64,000 nucleotides of DNA. It comes from MFD01275-c22 sp963705885 (GTDB lineage: Bacteria; Actinomycetota; Actinomycetes; JACCUZ01). The notes below the pieces were generated by a model. It made no database searches and was not told the DNA's origin. It was given only the letters and a program-made list of their open reading frames with translations. This document shows, piece after piece, positions 37,625-45,823 of the stretch (positions are counted from its first letter, which is position 1; each line of letters starts with the position of its first letter). Made by a program: the position numbers and the translations under genes. The stretch spans positions 496,001 to 560,000 of the forward strand of contig OY970120.1 of assembly GCA_963705885.1 (NCBI GenBank), in the 5' to 3' direction.

Positions 37625-38599
37625 TTGAGCGAGCAGGGGTGGGCGACGTGGCGGCCGGCCACCGAGCGCGCGCTCTACGGCGACGCCGGCTTCTACCGGT
37701 CTCCCGGCGGCGGCCCCGCAGCGCACTTCCGCACGTCGGTCCACGCGTCACCGCTGTACGCCGCGGCCGTGCTCGTGCTCGCCGGCGCAACCGGCGTCAG
37801 GACGGTCGTCGACGTCGGGGCGGGCCGGGGCGAGCTGGTGACGGCGCTGCGAAGGCTCGACCCGTCGCTGCACCTCGTCGCCGTGGAGGTCGCCGACCCG
37901 CCACCCGGCCTGCCCGACGGCGTCGAGTGGGTCGCCGAGGTGCCGGTCGGCGTCGAGGCCCTGCTCGTCGCGAACGAGTGGCTGGACGACGTGCCCGTCG
38001 ACGTCGTCGAGATGACGGCCGACGGGCCACGCGTCGTCGAGGTCGACGGCACGGGCCGCGAACGCCTCGGTCCCGAGCCCGGTGCCCGCGACCTCGACTG
38101 GCTGGCACGCTGGTGGCACCTCGCCGCGACCGGTGACCGGGCCGAGGTCGGGCACCCCCGCGACGACGCCTGGTCGGGCGCCGTGGCTGCCGTACGCCGG
38201 GGGCTGGCCGTCGCCGTCGACTACGCGCACGCGAGGTCGGCGCGACCGGCCGGCGGGTCGCTCACCGGCTACCGGTCGGGGCGTCAGGTGCCGCCGGTCC
38301 CGGACGGGTCCTGCGACGTCACCAGCCACGTCGCGCTCGACGCGTGCGCCGCGGCCGGGGAGGCGGCCGGGGCGACGGCGACGCTGCTGACCACCCAGCG
38401 CGCGGCCCTGCGCGCCCTCGGCGTACGCCCGCAGCCGGCCGATCGTGCGCTGTCCCGGCAGGACCCGGCCGCCTACCTGGCGGCGCTCGCCACCGCCGCC
38501 GAGGCCATCGAGCTCACGGACCCCGACGGTCTGGGCGGGTTCGGCTGGCTGGTCCAGGCGGTCGGCATGCCGGTGCCCGGCATGCTCACCAGGGCCTGA
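37625..38599 (+). CDS. MidA/NDUFAF7-like SAM methyltransferase
   Basis: A 324-residue class I methyltransferase of the family that includes mitochondrial NDUFAF7. Motif I is VVDVGAGRGELVTAL (about residue 60), and NEWLDDVPVDVVEM follows (family NE-x-x-D-x-x-P-V). TTG start at 37625. NDUFAF7 methylates an Arg of the complex I 49-kDa subunit, a NuoD homologue; an orphan nuoD lies 5 kb downstream. Divergent from DUF2520. Confidence 0.8.
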   Translation: MSEQGWATWRPATERALYGDAGFYRSPGGGPAAHFRTSVHASPLYAAAVLVLAGATGVRTVVDVGAGRGELVTALRRLDPSLHLVAVEVADPPPGLPDGVEWVAEVPVGVEALLVANEWLDDVPVDVVEMTADGPRVVEVDGTGRERLGPEPGARDLDWLARWWHLAATGDRAEVGHPRDDAWSGAVAAVRRGLAVAVDYAHARSARPAGGSLTGYRSGRQVPPVPDGSCDVTSHVALDACAAAGEAAGATATLLTTQRAALRALGVRPQPADRALSRQDPAAYLAALATAAEAIELTDPDGLGGFGWLVQAVGMPVPGMLTRA

Positions 38600-38616
38600 G
38601 AGGGCGACCCGGCACG

Positions 38617-38637
38617 ACCACTCGCGCATGATCACCG
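38617..38637 (+). repeat. Half-copy of the 6.4-kb inverted repeat
   Basis: A 21-base stretch matches the right arm at 6427-6447 with one mismatch; both contain GCATGATCACCG. It lies 18 bases after the MidA-like stop and 13 bases before the ArsR -35. No left arm is present, so it cannot form the same hairpin. Confidence 0.55.
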
Positions 38638-38649
38638 AAGGGGCGGGGG

Positions 38650-38687
38650 TTGACAGGGCGGACCCTGTCCATAACCATGTGGTTATG
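38650..38687 (+). promoter_or_regulatory. Promoter/operator of the ArsR gene
   Basis: A consensus -35 TTGACA (38650-38655) precedes an 8-2-8 palindrome CATAACCA-TG-TGGTTATG (38670-38687) that ends with the ATG of the ArsR gene. The -10 must lie inside the palindrome (ATAACC/TAACCA), about 8 bases before the ATG, and no ribosome site is present, so a leaderless mRNA repressed by its own product is likely. Confidence 0.65.
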
Positions 38688-39038
38688 GACACCGCGACGC
38701 TCACCGAGGACCAGCTCGACCTGGCCTTCGCCGCGCTCGCGGACCCCACCCGCCGGGCGATCCTGACCCGGCTGACCGCCGGCGAGGCCAGCGTCGCGGC
38801 GCTCACCGAGCCCTTCGCCATGAGCCAGCCGGCGGTCTCCAAGCACCTCACGGTCCTCGAGCGCGCGGGGCTGATCTCGCGCCGCCGCGAGGCCCAGCGC
38901 CGGCCGTGCCGGTTGGAGCCGGAGCGGCTGCGCGAGCTCGCCGTGTGGGTCGGGTCCTACCGGGAGTTCTGGGAGGAGTCCTACGACCGGCTCGACGAGT
39001 ACCTCGACCGCGTGCAGCAGACCAAGGAGGAGCAGTGA
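38685..39038 (+). CDS. ArsR/SmtB-family transcriptional regulator
   Basis: A 117-residue winged-helix regulator: LADPTRRAILTRL, then MSQPAVSKHLTVLERAGLI (recognition helix) and a wing rich in Arg. No ArsR metal-box cysteines are seen, as usual for the sub-group paired with SRPBCC proteins. GTG of the SRPBCC gene overlaps its stop by 3 bases. It probably represses the pair through the palindrome covering its start codon. Confidence 0.92.
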   Translation: MDTATLTEDQLDLAFAALADPTRRAILTRLTAGEASVAALTEPFAMSQPAVSKHLTVLERAGLISRRREAQRRPCRLEPERLRELAVWVGSYREFWEESYDRLDEYLDRVQQTKEEQ

Positions 39039-39520
39039 CCACCACCCAGCTCGTCATCGAGACCCCCGCCGACACCCCGGAGATCCGCACCCGGCGGTTC
39101 GTCAAGGCCCCGCCCGCACTCGTGTTCGAGGCCTGGACCACGGCCGAGCACCTGCGCGAGTGGTGGGGCCCCCGGAACCTGCAGATCGTGCTCTGCGAGG
39201 TCGACCTGCGCGTCGGCGGCGGCTACCGCATCGTGCACCGGGCCCCCGACGGCCAGGAGTTCGGCTTCCACGGCGACTACCGCGAGATCGACCCCCCGAA
39301 GCGGCTGGTCAGCACGTTCGTGTTCGAGCCGATGCCCGAGCACGTGGCCGTCGAGACCCTGACCCTCGAGGAGGTCGACGGCGGGACGATGGTGCACGCC
39401 CTGACCGTGCACGAGACGATCGAGGCCCGTGACGGCCACGTCGCCTCGGGCATGGAGGTCGGGATGCGCGAGACGTACGAGCGCCTCGACGAGCTCGTCG
39501 ACCGGCTCCAGCCCGCCTGA
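39035..39520 (+). CDS. SRPBCC/AHSA1-domain protein
   Basis: A 161-residue START-like protein: FVKAPPALVFEAWTTAEHL, WWGPRN and a long C-terminal helix (MEVGMRETYERLDEL). Such proteins bind hydrophobic ligands in a deep cavity. It is co-expressed with the ArsR regulator by overlapping stop/start, a very common pair; the ligand is unknown. Confidence 0.88.
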   Translation: MTTTQLVIETPADTPEIRTRRFVKAPPALVFEAWTTAEHLREWWGPRNLQIVLCEVDLRVGGGYRIVHRAPDGQEFGFHGDYREIDPPKRLVSTFVFEPMPEHVAVETLTLEEVDGGTMVHALTVHETIEARDGHVASGMEVGMRETYERLDELVDRLQPA

Positions 39521-39529
39521 GCCGCCGGG

Positions 39530-40018
39530 TCAGGGACGCACGACCTGGAACATGAAGCAGCCGTAGGCCACGTTGCGGCTGTGGACCTGCACGACCTCGG
39601 GGTCGGCGAGCAGCCTGGCGATCACCGCGTCGGGCTGCGTGCCGTCGTGCACCTCGGCGTCGCGGATCCAGCCCCTGCCGTCGTAGGACCGCAGGACCTG
39701 CGGCCGCCCGCGCCACGCGGGCGGGTAGGCGTCGGTCGCGGCGGTCGAGGCGCACACGCCGGCGTGCGCGAACACGGCGCCCCGCTCGACGTACGGGCCG
39801 GCGGGGATCGGCGGCGCGTAGCCGAAGAGCAGCAGGTCCTCGCCCGGCCGGGCGTCGCGCAGGCAGCAGCGCAGCGGCTCGCCCCCGGACGCCACGACCC
39901 GCTCGGCCGGGTTGCCGTTGGCGTCGCCGCCACCGGCGCGGACCGCGGCGAGCACGTCCGGCGGCAGAGCGCGCACCTGGAAGCGGGTCTGGTTCGTCGT
40001 CGTCAGAGTCGTCGTCAT
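39530..40018 (-). CDS. DUF1203-family protein
   Basis: A 162-residue cytoplasmic protein. It shows the DUF1203 features FQVRALPPDV, CCLRDARPGEDLLLFGYAP, GPYVERGAVFAH, and C-terminal HSRNVAYGCFMFQVVRP. Function unknown. It converges on the SRPBCC gene 9 bases away and has an ATG at 40018. Confidence 0.85.
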   Translation of the reverse strand: MTTTLTTTNQTRFQVRALPPDVLAAVRAGGGDANGNPAERVVASGGEPLRCCLRDARPGEDLLLFGYAPPIPAGPYVERGAVFAHAGVCASTAATDAYPPAWRGRPQVLRSYDGRGWIRDAEVHDGTQPDAVIARLLADPEVVQVHSRNVAYGCFMFQVVRP

Positions 40019-40079
40019 GCAGCCAGCGTGTCCGCCGGCGGCGCGGTCCGCTGGCGGGGATCGGACACGGCGCTCGGTG

Positions 40080-40505
40080 CTAGGACGAGCCCTCGGCGTG
40101 GCGCTTGAGGCCGGCGGCGAACTCGTCGAAGGACGGCTGGAGGTCGGGCATCGACTTCCAGATGAGCGGCAGCATCGGGCCGGTGTAGTCCTCGCGCATG
40201 TGGAAGCGCGTGGTGCCGTCGGAGCCGGGTGTCAGGGAGTAGGTCCGCACGCCGCGGAAGAGGCCGAGCGGCATGCCGCCGGACCACTCCATCCGCCGGC
40301 CCGGCTCGAACGCGGTGACCTCGACCGGGAAGGAGCGCTTCGGGTTGGCCGCCGAGACGACCGTGATCTTGTTGCCCTGGGCGATCGTGCCGTCGACCCG
40401 GACGACGCCGTTCTCCCACCGCGCGTACCCCGGGCCGTCGACGAGGATCGACCAGATCGCCTCCGGGCTCGCGGCGATCTCGGCGCTGGACTCGTAGGAC
40501 CTCAT
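40080..40505 (-). CDS. SRPBCC-family protein
   Basis: A 141-residue START-like fold, polyketide-cyclase/dehydratase type: SSAEIAASPEAIWSILVDG, YARWENGVVRVDG, and a C-terminal helix (FDEFAAGLKRHAE). AGGGGG precedes ATG 40505. A palindrome lies 20 bases upstream. It stands alone on its transcript. Ligand unknown. Confidence 0.87.
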   Translation of the reverse strand: MRSYESSAEIAASPEAIWSILVDGPGYARWENGVVRVDGTIAQGNKITVVSAANPKRSFPVEVTAFEPGRRMEWSGGMPLGLFRGVRTYSLTPGSDGTTRFHMREDYTGPMLPLIWKSMPDLQPSFDEFAAGLKRHAEGSS

Positions 40506-40524
40506 GTCGCCCCCTGCTGACTCG

Positions 40525-40540
40525 GTAACTGTGCAGTTAC
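40525..40540. promoter_or_regulatory. 7-2-7 palindrome before the SRPBCC gene
   Basis: GTAACTG-TG-CAGTTAC, 20 bases upstream of ATG 40505 and 14 bases before the P450 3' end. Same TG-centred design as the palindromes at 6300 and 38670. No regulator gene is adjacent, so it would be controlled in trans. Confidence 0.45.
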
Positions 40541-40553
40541 GGTAGCAGACAGG

Positions 40554-41771
40554 TTACCGACCGTGGACGGGCACCGACCGGTAGCCGCGCAGGACGAAGG
40601 TCGGCGTCCGCACCGGCTCACCGGCCAGCTCGAGGCCCGGGCACCGGTCGAGCAGCGTGGGCAGCGAGATCTGCAGCTCCATGCGCGCGAGCGGGGCCCC
40701 GAGACAGTGGTGCAGCCCGGCGCCGAACGCGATGTGGTTGTTCGGCGTGCGACCGGAGTCGAAGGTGTCGGCGTCCGGGAACGCCGCCGGGTCCCGGTTC
40801 GCCGACCCCAGCAGCGCGGCGATCCGGCCTCCGGCGGGCACGGTCACGTCCCCCACCGTCACGTCCTCGCGGGCCGTGCGCTCGAAGAGCTGCAGCGGCG
40901 AGTCGAAGCGCAGCATCTCCTCGATCGCGGGGGCGACCAGGGCGGCGTCGGACCGCACGCGGTCGAGCTGCTCGGGGCGGTGCAGCAGCGCGACGACGCC
41001 GTTGCCGAACGCGTTGACCGACGCCTCGTGCCCGGCGTTGAGCAGCAGGATCGCCGAGGCCACGAGCTCGTCGCCGGTGAGCTTCTCGCCCTGCTCCTCC
41101 GCCGCGACGAGGTGGCTCACGAGGTCGTCGCGGGGCGCGGCCCGCCGCTCGTCGGCCAGCGCCCGCATGTAGGCCGCGAACTCCCCGGACGCGGCGATGG
41201 CGGCGTCCTCGACGGCCGGCGTCCGGCCGTACTCGTACATCGCCACGATCGCCGCCGACCAGGGACGCAGGAGGTGCCGGTCCTCCTGCGGTACGCCCAA
41301 CAGCTCGGCGATCACGGCGACCGGCAGCGGCTCGGCGTAGTCGGCGATGAGGTCGAACCCGCCCGTCACGTCGACGTCGCGCAGCAGCGCGTCGGTCATC
41401 TCCTGCACCCGGGGCCGCAGCCGCTCCACGTGCCCCCGCGCGAACGCCTTCGCGACCAGCGAACGGAGCCGGGTGTGCGCCGGTGGCTCGTTCTCCATCA
41501 TCTGGTTGCGGTGCAGCGCGTTGAACGGCTCGAACCGGTCGGCCGGCTGCTTGTCCGACCACAGCCGGCCGAACCGGCGGTCGCGCAGGACCTGGTTGCA
41601 CAGCTCGAAGCTCAGCGCCAGCCACTGCCCCGTGGCCTCGTGCCAGATGACCGGCGAGCGCTCTCGCAGGGCACCGAGCACGGGGTAGGGGTCGTCGAGG
41701 AAGTCGGCGGCACCGAGGTCGGGACCGCTGCCGGGGCCTCCGCCCGGCAGGGGGGACGTCACGGGGCTCAC
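40554..41771 (-). other. Cytochrome P450 module, alternative independent start
   Basis: Counting from GTG 41771 the P450 is 405 residues, the normal length for a bacterial P450 (CYP107-like motifs). There is no good ribosome site before this GTG. It may be made separately, only as the fusion, or both. No dedicated ferredoxin is adjacent; fprA at 10.6-11.9 kb could supply electrons. Substrate unknown. Confidence 0.5.
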
Positions 41772-43085
41772 GCTAGGTCCCGGGACCGGCTCCCGGCGCG
41801 ACATCCAGCGATCCGGGCGGGCGGTCGCCCGGGACCGCCGGCCGAGCGTCGCCTCGGCGTCGAGCCGGCGACGGGCCTCGTGCGCGTCGCGGTGGGCGGC
41901 GCTCACCCGCACCGGGCCGGGCGTCGTGTCCAGGTGCAGCGAGGCCAGCCCGAGCGAGCGCTGCAGCCAGCCCTGGCTCAACCGCACGCTCTGCACCTTC
42001 TCGTGGGGCACGAGGTCGGTCTCGCGGCGCAGGCGCCCGCGCCGCGCGACGAAGAACCGGTCGTCGGCGCCGGCGCCCAGCGCCCGCCACTGGAACGGGT
42101 CGAGCCACCGCGCCGAGCGGGGCACCCCCGACAGGGGCACGGAGGCGGGGTCGGCGCCGGGCAGCACCAGCGAGAGCACCCGCTGGGCCTCCTCGCGCGG
42201 ACCGACCGGCAGCAGGACCGAGGCCTGCGCCTGCCCCTCGCCGACGTAGCCCGCGACGTCGGCCTCCAGCCGGACCCATCCCCGGCTGCGCCACAGCAGG
42301 GGCTCGATGATGCGCACCGCCTGCACGCGGCCCGGCGGCACGGTCTGCGACCGGGTCTCCAGCAGCCCGCGGCGCAGCCGCAGCCCGTCGGGCGACTCGG
42401 CGACGGTGAAGTCGAACTGGCCGGCGACGCCGCTGAACCCGGCCGGGACGGCAGCGGCCAGGAACGGCACCGCGAGCCCCAGCGGGGCGAGCTCGCCGGT
42501 GACGACCGACACGGCGACCAGCCCCACGCCGACGACGAGGCTGACCACGACGAACCCGGAGCGCAGCTGCGACTCGACGAGCCGCGAGAGCGGAACCTTG
42601 AGCAGCACGCGCTCCGGGGCCTCGGGCGCGGCGTCCTCCTCGTGGTCGAGGCCGGCGGCGCGGGCCAGCAGCTCGGCCCTCAGCTGCTGCGCGCCCTGCT
42701 CGGACAGGTAGGCCAGCGGCGCCTCCGACGACGAGCCACCGGCGACCTCGAGGCGCAGCTCGGCCAGGCCGAGCGCGCGGGCGACGAGCGGCCGCACGAC
42801 GTCCACGGCCTGCAGCCGGTCCAGCCGGACCTGCCGCGACCGCCGGAACAGCACGCCGGTCTCGAGCAGCAGGTCGTCGGCACCGATGCGGAAGTGGGTG
42901 GCCCGCCAGGACAGCCAGCCGTAGGCGATGCCGACGGGGATGCTCGCCGCGACGGCGAGGAGCAGGTAGCCCAGCTCCACGTCCCCGTAGGTCTGCTGCA
43001 CGGTGATGGCGACGACGGCGGCGAACACCTTCCACCCGCGCAGGACCGGGGTGAGCGGGTGCAGCCGCCGCAGGTCGTCGGGCAC
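40554..43085 (-). CDS. PH-domain membrane protein fused in frame to cytochrome P450
   Basis: One uninterrupted 843-residue ORF. Residues 1-430 are a YdbT-like bPH2 protein: three PH-like modules (near 66-140, 225-300, 345-415) with hydrophobic pairs at 18-55 and 180-220. The usual family end, ARPDRWM, is followed by no stop. A Pro/Gly linker (430-455) leads to a full P450: NAGHEAS (I-helix), ExxR in EEMLR, and FGAGLHHCLG with haem ligand Cys794. A GTG at 41771 could also start a 405-residue P450 alone. GTG 43085 directly abuts the previous stop. Confidence 0.85.
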   Translation of the reverse strand: MPDDLRRLHPLTPVLRGWKVFAAVVAITVQQTYGDVELGYLLLAVAASIPVGIAYGWLSWRATHFRIGADDLLLETGVLFRRSRQVRLDRLQAVDVVRPLVARALGLAELRLEVAGGSSSEAPLAYLSEQGAQQLRAELLARAAGLDHEEDAAPEAPERVLLKVPLSRLVESQLRSGFVVVSLVVGVGLVAVSVVTGELAPLGLAVPFLAAAVPAGFSGVAGQFDFTVAESPDGLRLRRGLLETRSQTVPPGRVQAVRIIEPLLWRSRGWVRLEADVAGYVGEGQAQASVLLPVGPREEAQRVLSLVLPGADPASVPLSGVPRSARWLDPFQWRALGAGADDRFFVARRGRLRRETDLVPHEKVQSVRLSQGWLQRSLGLASLHLDTTPGPVRVSAAHRDAHEARRRLDAEATLGRRSRATARPDRWMSRREPVPGPSVSPVTSPLPGGGPGSGPDLGAADFLDDPYPVLGALRERSPVIWHEATGQWLALSFELCNQVLRDRRFGRLWSDKQPADRFEPFNALHRNQMMENEPPAHTRLRSLVAKAFARGHVERLRPRVQEMTDALLRDVDVTGGFDLIADYAEPLPVAVIAELLGVPQEDRHLLRPWSAAIVAMYEYGRTPAVEDAAIAASGEFAAYMRALADERRAAPRDDLVSHLVAAEEQGEKLTGDELVASAILLLNAGHEASVNAFGNGVVALLHRPEQLDRVRSDAALVAPAIEEMLRFDSPLQLFERTAREDVTVGDVTVPAGGRIAALLGSANRDPAAFPDADTFDSGRTPNNHIAFGAGLHHCLGAPLARMELQISLPTLLDRCPGLELAGEPVRTPTFVLRGYRSVPVHGR

Positions 43086-43571
43086 CTAGATGCCCGCCGC
43101 GGTCGCCTCGCCGCGCGCGGCCAGGCGGTCGCGCAGGCGGGCGGCCTCGGTCGGGACGAGCCCCGGGATGGTCGCGTCGGTGGCCGCCGCCGCCGTGTGC
43201 AGCTGGACGGTCGAGAGCCCGAGGCGCCGGTCGAGCGGGCCGGCCGACACGTCGACGAACTGCATCCGGCCGTAGGGCACGACGACGAGCTGGCGGCGCA
43301 GGATGCCGCGCGTCACGAGCAGGTCGTCCTCGCGCTCGGCGTAGCCCCACGACCGCACCGTGCGGCCGATGACGATCCACGCCCAGGCGAGCAGCGCGAC
43401 CGCCAGCACGGTGACCCCGACGGCCGTCCCCGGCCCGACCGCGACACCGAGGAAGCCCACGACGGCCACCGAGACGGGCACCCAGAAGGCGAGCAGCCCC
43501 ATGCGGCGTACGGTCGCCAGGCGCGGCGACACGCGCACCCAGGCCTCGCCCGGCGGGTCGAACGGCTCCAT
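43086..43571 (-). CDS. bPH2 (YdbS-like) membrane protein
   Basis: A 161-residue protein with two membrane helices (about 27-65) and one PH-like module (DDLLVTRGILRRQLVVVPYGRMQFVDV, residues 82-108, then LGLSTVQLHTA). It is the small partner of the larger PH protein that begins at the next base, the usual YdbS-YdbT pair. ATG 43571 is preferred; GTG 43589 is an alternative. Function unproved. Divergent from nuoD. Confidence 0.82.
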   Translation of the reverse strand: MEPFDPPGEAWVRVSPRLATVRRMGLLAFWVPVSVAVVGFLGVAVGPGTAVGVTVLAVALLAWAWIVIGRTVRSWGYAEREDDLLVTRGILRRQLVVVPYGRMQFVDVSAGPLDRRLGLSTVQLHTAAAATDATIPGLVPTEAARLRDRLAARGEATAAGI

Positions 43572-43630
43572 GACGACGACGCTACCCACAGCGGCGTCGC
43601 GCCGCCGACCGGCCTGGCAGACTCGCGGGC

Positions 43631-44794
43631 GTGACCACCGAGCGGACGGTCGGGATCGGGGCCGGAGCCGACCTCGTCGGCGACGAGCGCCTGGCGACGC
43701 AGGACATGGTGCTCAACATCGGCCCGCAGCACCCGTCGACCCACGGGGTGCTCCGGCTCCGGCTCCTGCTCGACGGCGAGCGCATCGTCCACGCCGAGCC
43801 GGTCGTCGGCTACATGCACCGCGGCGCCGAGAAGCTGTTCGAGGTCCGCGACTACCGCCAGATCGTGGTGCTCGCGAACCGCCACGACTGGCTCTCCGCC
43901 TTCGCCAACGAGCTGGGGGTGGTCCTCGCGGCCGAGCGGATGCTCGGCATGGAGGTGCCGGTCCGTGCGGTGTGGTCGCGCATGCTGCTGGCCGAGCTCA
44001 ACCGGGTGCTCAACCACCTGATGTTCCTCGGGTCCTACCCGATCGAGCTCGGCGCGATCACCCCGATCTTCTACGCGTTCCGCGAGCGGGAGACGATCCA
44101 GGCGGTCATGGAGGAGGTCTCGGGCGGCCGCATGCACTACATGTTCAACCGGGTCGGCGGGCTCAAGGAGGAGCTGCCGGCCGGCTGGACCGGCCGGGTG
44201 CGCACCGCGGTGCACGACGTGCGGCAGCGGCTGCCCGACATCGAGAACCTGGTGCTGGGCAACGAGATCTTCCATGCCCGCACCAAGGGCGTGGGGGTCC
44301 TGAGCCCCGACCTCGTGCACTCCTACGGCGTGAGCGGCCCGATCGCGCGGGCCTCGGGCGTCGACATGGACCTGCGCCGGGTGTCGCCCTACCTCGCCTA
44401 CGACGAGCTCGACGTCCCGGTCGTGACCCGCACGACCGGCGACTGCTTCGCGCGGTTCGAGTGCCTCTTCGAGCAGGCCCAGGCGTCGCTCGACCTGGCC
44501 GACGCGTGCCTGGACCGGCTGGGTGCGCTGCCCCCCGGCCCGGTCAGCACGCGGCTGCCCAAGGTGCTCAAGGTGCCCGAGGGCGCGACGTACGCCTGGA
44601 CCGAGAACCCGTTGGGCATCAACGGCTACTACCTGGTGTCGCGCGGGGAGAAGACGCCGTGGCGGCTCAAGCTGCGCTCCGCCTCGTTCAACAACATCCA
44701 GGTCCTGAGCGAGCTGCTGCCCGGAACGCTGGTCGCGGACATGGTGGCGATCCTCGGCTCGATGTTCTTCGTCGTCGGCGATGTCGACAAGTGA
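43631..44794 (+). CDS. nuoD: Orphan NuoD (complex I 49-kDa-like) protein
   Basis: A 387-residue NuoD-family protein standing alone; no other nuo gene is in the window. It keeps GPQHPSTHG (His38), MHRGAEKLFE (Arg64) and DLGA-type helix. Two quinone-site residues are changed: Tyr87 of Thermus Nqo4 is Trp87 (RHDWLS) and Asp139 is Glu139 (PIELGAITP). It lies in the core gene order beside PH proteins and 5 kb from a MidA-type methyltransferase. A normal role in complex I is doubtful. GTG start. Confidence 0.88.
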   Translation: MTTERTVGIGAGADLVGDERLATQDMVLNIGPQHPSTHGVLRLRLLLDGERIVHAEPVVGYMHRGAEKLFEVRDYRQIVVLANRHDWLSAFANELGVVLAAERMLGMEVPVRAVWSRMLLAELNRVLNHLMFLGSYPIELGAITPIFYAFRERETIQAVMEEVSGGRMHYMFNRVGGLKEELPAGWTGRVRTAVHDVRQRLPDIENLVLGNEIFHARTKGVGVLSPDLVHSYGVSGPIARASGVDMDLRRVSPYLAYDELDVPVVTRTTGDCFARFECLFEQAQASLDLADACLDRLGALPPGPVSTRLPKVLKVPEGATYAWTENPLGINGYYLVSRGEKTPWRLKLRSASFNNIQVLSELLPGTLVADMVAILGSMFFVVGDVDK

Positions 44795-44818
44795 CACGTC
44801 GGCGACGTCGACAAATAG
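44771..44818 (+). repeat. 24-bp tandem duplication at the nuoD end
   Basis: The last eight codons of nuoD (44771-44794, encoding VVGDVDK-stop) are followed by a second copy (44795-44818, HVGDVDK-stop) with a few third-position changes. The first copy ends in TGA and the second in TAG, so read-through would add a near-copy of the tail. Confidence 0.8.
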
Positions 44819-44891
44819 CCGGCCCCCGGTTCGACCACGTGGGGTAGGCGCAGCGTCTGTCCCGGCTCGGGTCACCGTCACGGCTCCCGGG

Positions 44892-45716
44892 TCACGGGTT
44901 GGGCGAGCCTAGCGGTCCGGTGCCGGCCGACGGCGGCGCCTGGTCGACGGAGACGAGCTCCTCGCGCCCACCGCCGCCGGACACGCCCAGCACGAGCACC
45001 GGGCCGACGTCGCGCGCGTAGAGCTTGTACTCGAGCACGTCGGGTTCGATCGTGATCGTGTCCTTGGTCAGCAACGCGTCGCGGAACAGGCCGGCCGGCA
45101 CCTCGGCCAGCTCGCGGGTGCTCAGCACCTCGCCGTTGTCCTCGGCCTCGCCGGCGTAGTACTCCTGCCGGTAGGCCAGGCCCGGCTGCGGGTCGGCGGG
45201 CATGATGATGCCCGGCAGCGCGCCGTCGACGCCCGCCTCGAACGACCCGGCGCGAGTCGTGATCTTGCCCGCCTCGAACTCCGCGGTGTCCTCGCCGAGG
45301 TACCAGACGTTGCCGACGCCGTCCTGGGCGTACCAGTCGAAGGTGTCCTCGATGATGGAGCCGTTCTCGGTCACCGTGTCGCGCACGACGCGGGCCGTGA
45401 CGCCGTTGGCGATCTTCTTCGTCTCCGTGGTCACGACGACCACCACCTCCACCGCGTTGCCCTCCTCGTCGACCTCGCGGTACGTCCACCGCGTCCCCGG
45501 CTGCATCGGCCAGTAGGGGTTGTCGATGTCGGTGGTGAAGTCGGCAGGGTCGAGGTCGACCGGGTCGTCGCCCTGCGGCAGGGCAGGGGCAGGCGGTCCG
45601 GACCTCTCGGCGCCGGCCGACCCGTCGCGTGCGGGCTCGTCACCGCCGCATGCCGTGGCTGTGACGACGAGCAGGGTGCTCAGGGCGAGCCCCCGGAGCA
45701 GAACGCGCGTGGACAT
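44892..45716 (-). CDS. Predicted lipoprotein of unknown function
   Basis: A 274-residue exported protein. Signal peptide LLRGLALSTLLVVTATAC with lipobox Cys23, then a Pro/Gly-rich tether and a beta-rich domain (NPYWPMQPGTRWTYR, DTFDWYAQDGVGNVWYLGED, AYRQEYYAGEAED, EYKLYARDVGPVL). Similar extracellular domains occur alone in actinobacteria; no reaction is known. It is encoded alone. Confidence 0.78.
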   Translation of the reverse strand: MSTRVLLRGLALSTLLVVTATACGGDEPARDGSAGAERSGPPAPALPQGDDPVDLDPADFTTDIDNPYWPMQPGTRWTYREVDEEGNAVEVVVVVTTETKKIANGVTARVVRDTVTENGSIIEDTFDWYAQDGVGNVWYLGEDTAEFEAGKITTRAGSFEAGVDGALPGIIMPADPQPGLAYRQEYYAGEAEDNGEVLSTRELAEVPAGLFRDALLTKDTITIEPDVLEYKLYARDVGPVLVLGVSGGGGREELVSVDQAPPSAGTGPLGSPNP

Positions 45717-45776
45717 GACGACCAGCTCCTCCCGTCAGGAGGTCGCGGTCCGCCCGACCTGGGCGCGTCACCTGAC

Positions 45777-45803
45777 AGCACCCGATGCTGGTCGACGGGT
45801 GCT
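45777..45803. terminator. Hairpin after the coiled-coil gene
   Basis: Arms AGCACCCG and CGGGTGCT, 11-base loop, 20 bases past the stop at 45824 and before the lipoprotein start at 45716. Likely a terminator for the upstream minus-strand gene; no T-run. Confidence 0.4.
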
Positions 45804-45823
45804 GAGCCCCCGCTGAAGGCCGG

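Noticed and set aside
40563..43634. Plus-strand ORF of 1023 residues opposite the PH-P450 gene
   Set aside because: Arg/His/Gly-rich shadow; P450 and PH motifs are on the minus strand.
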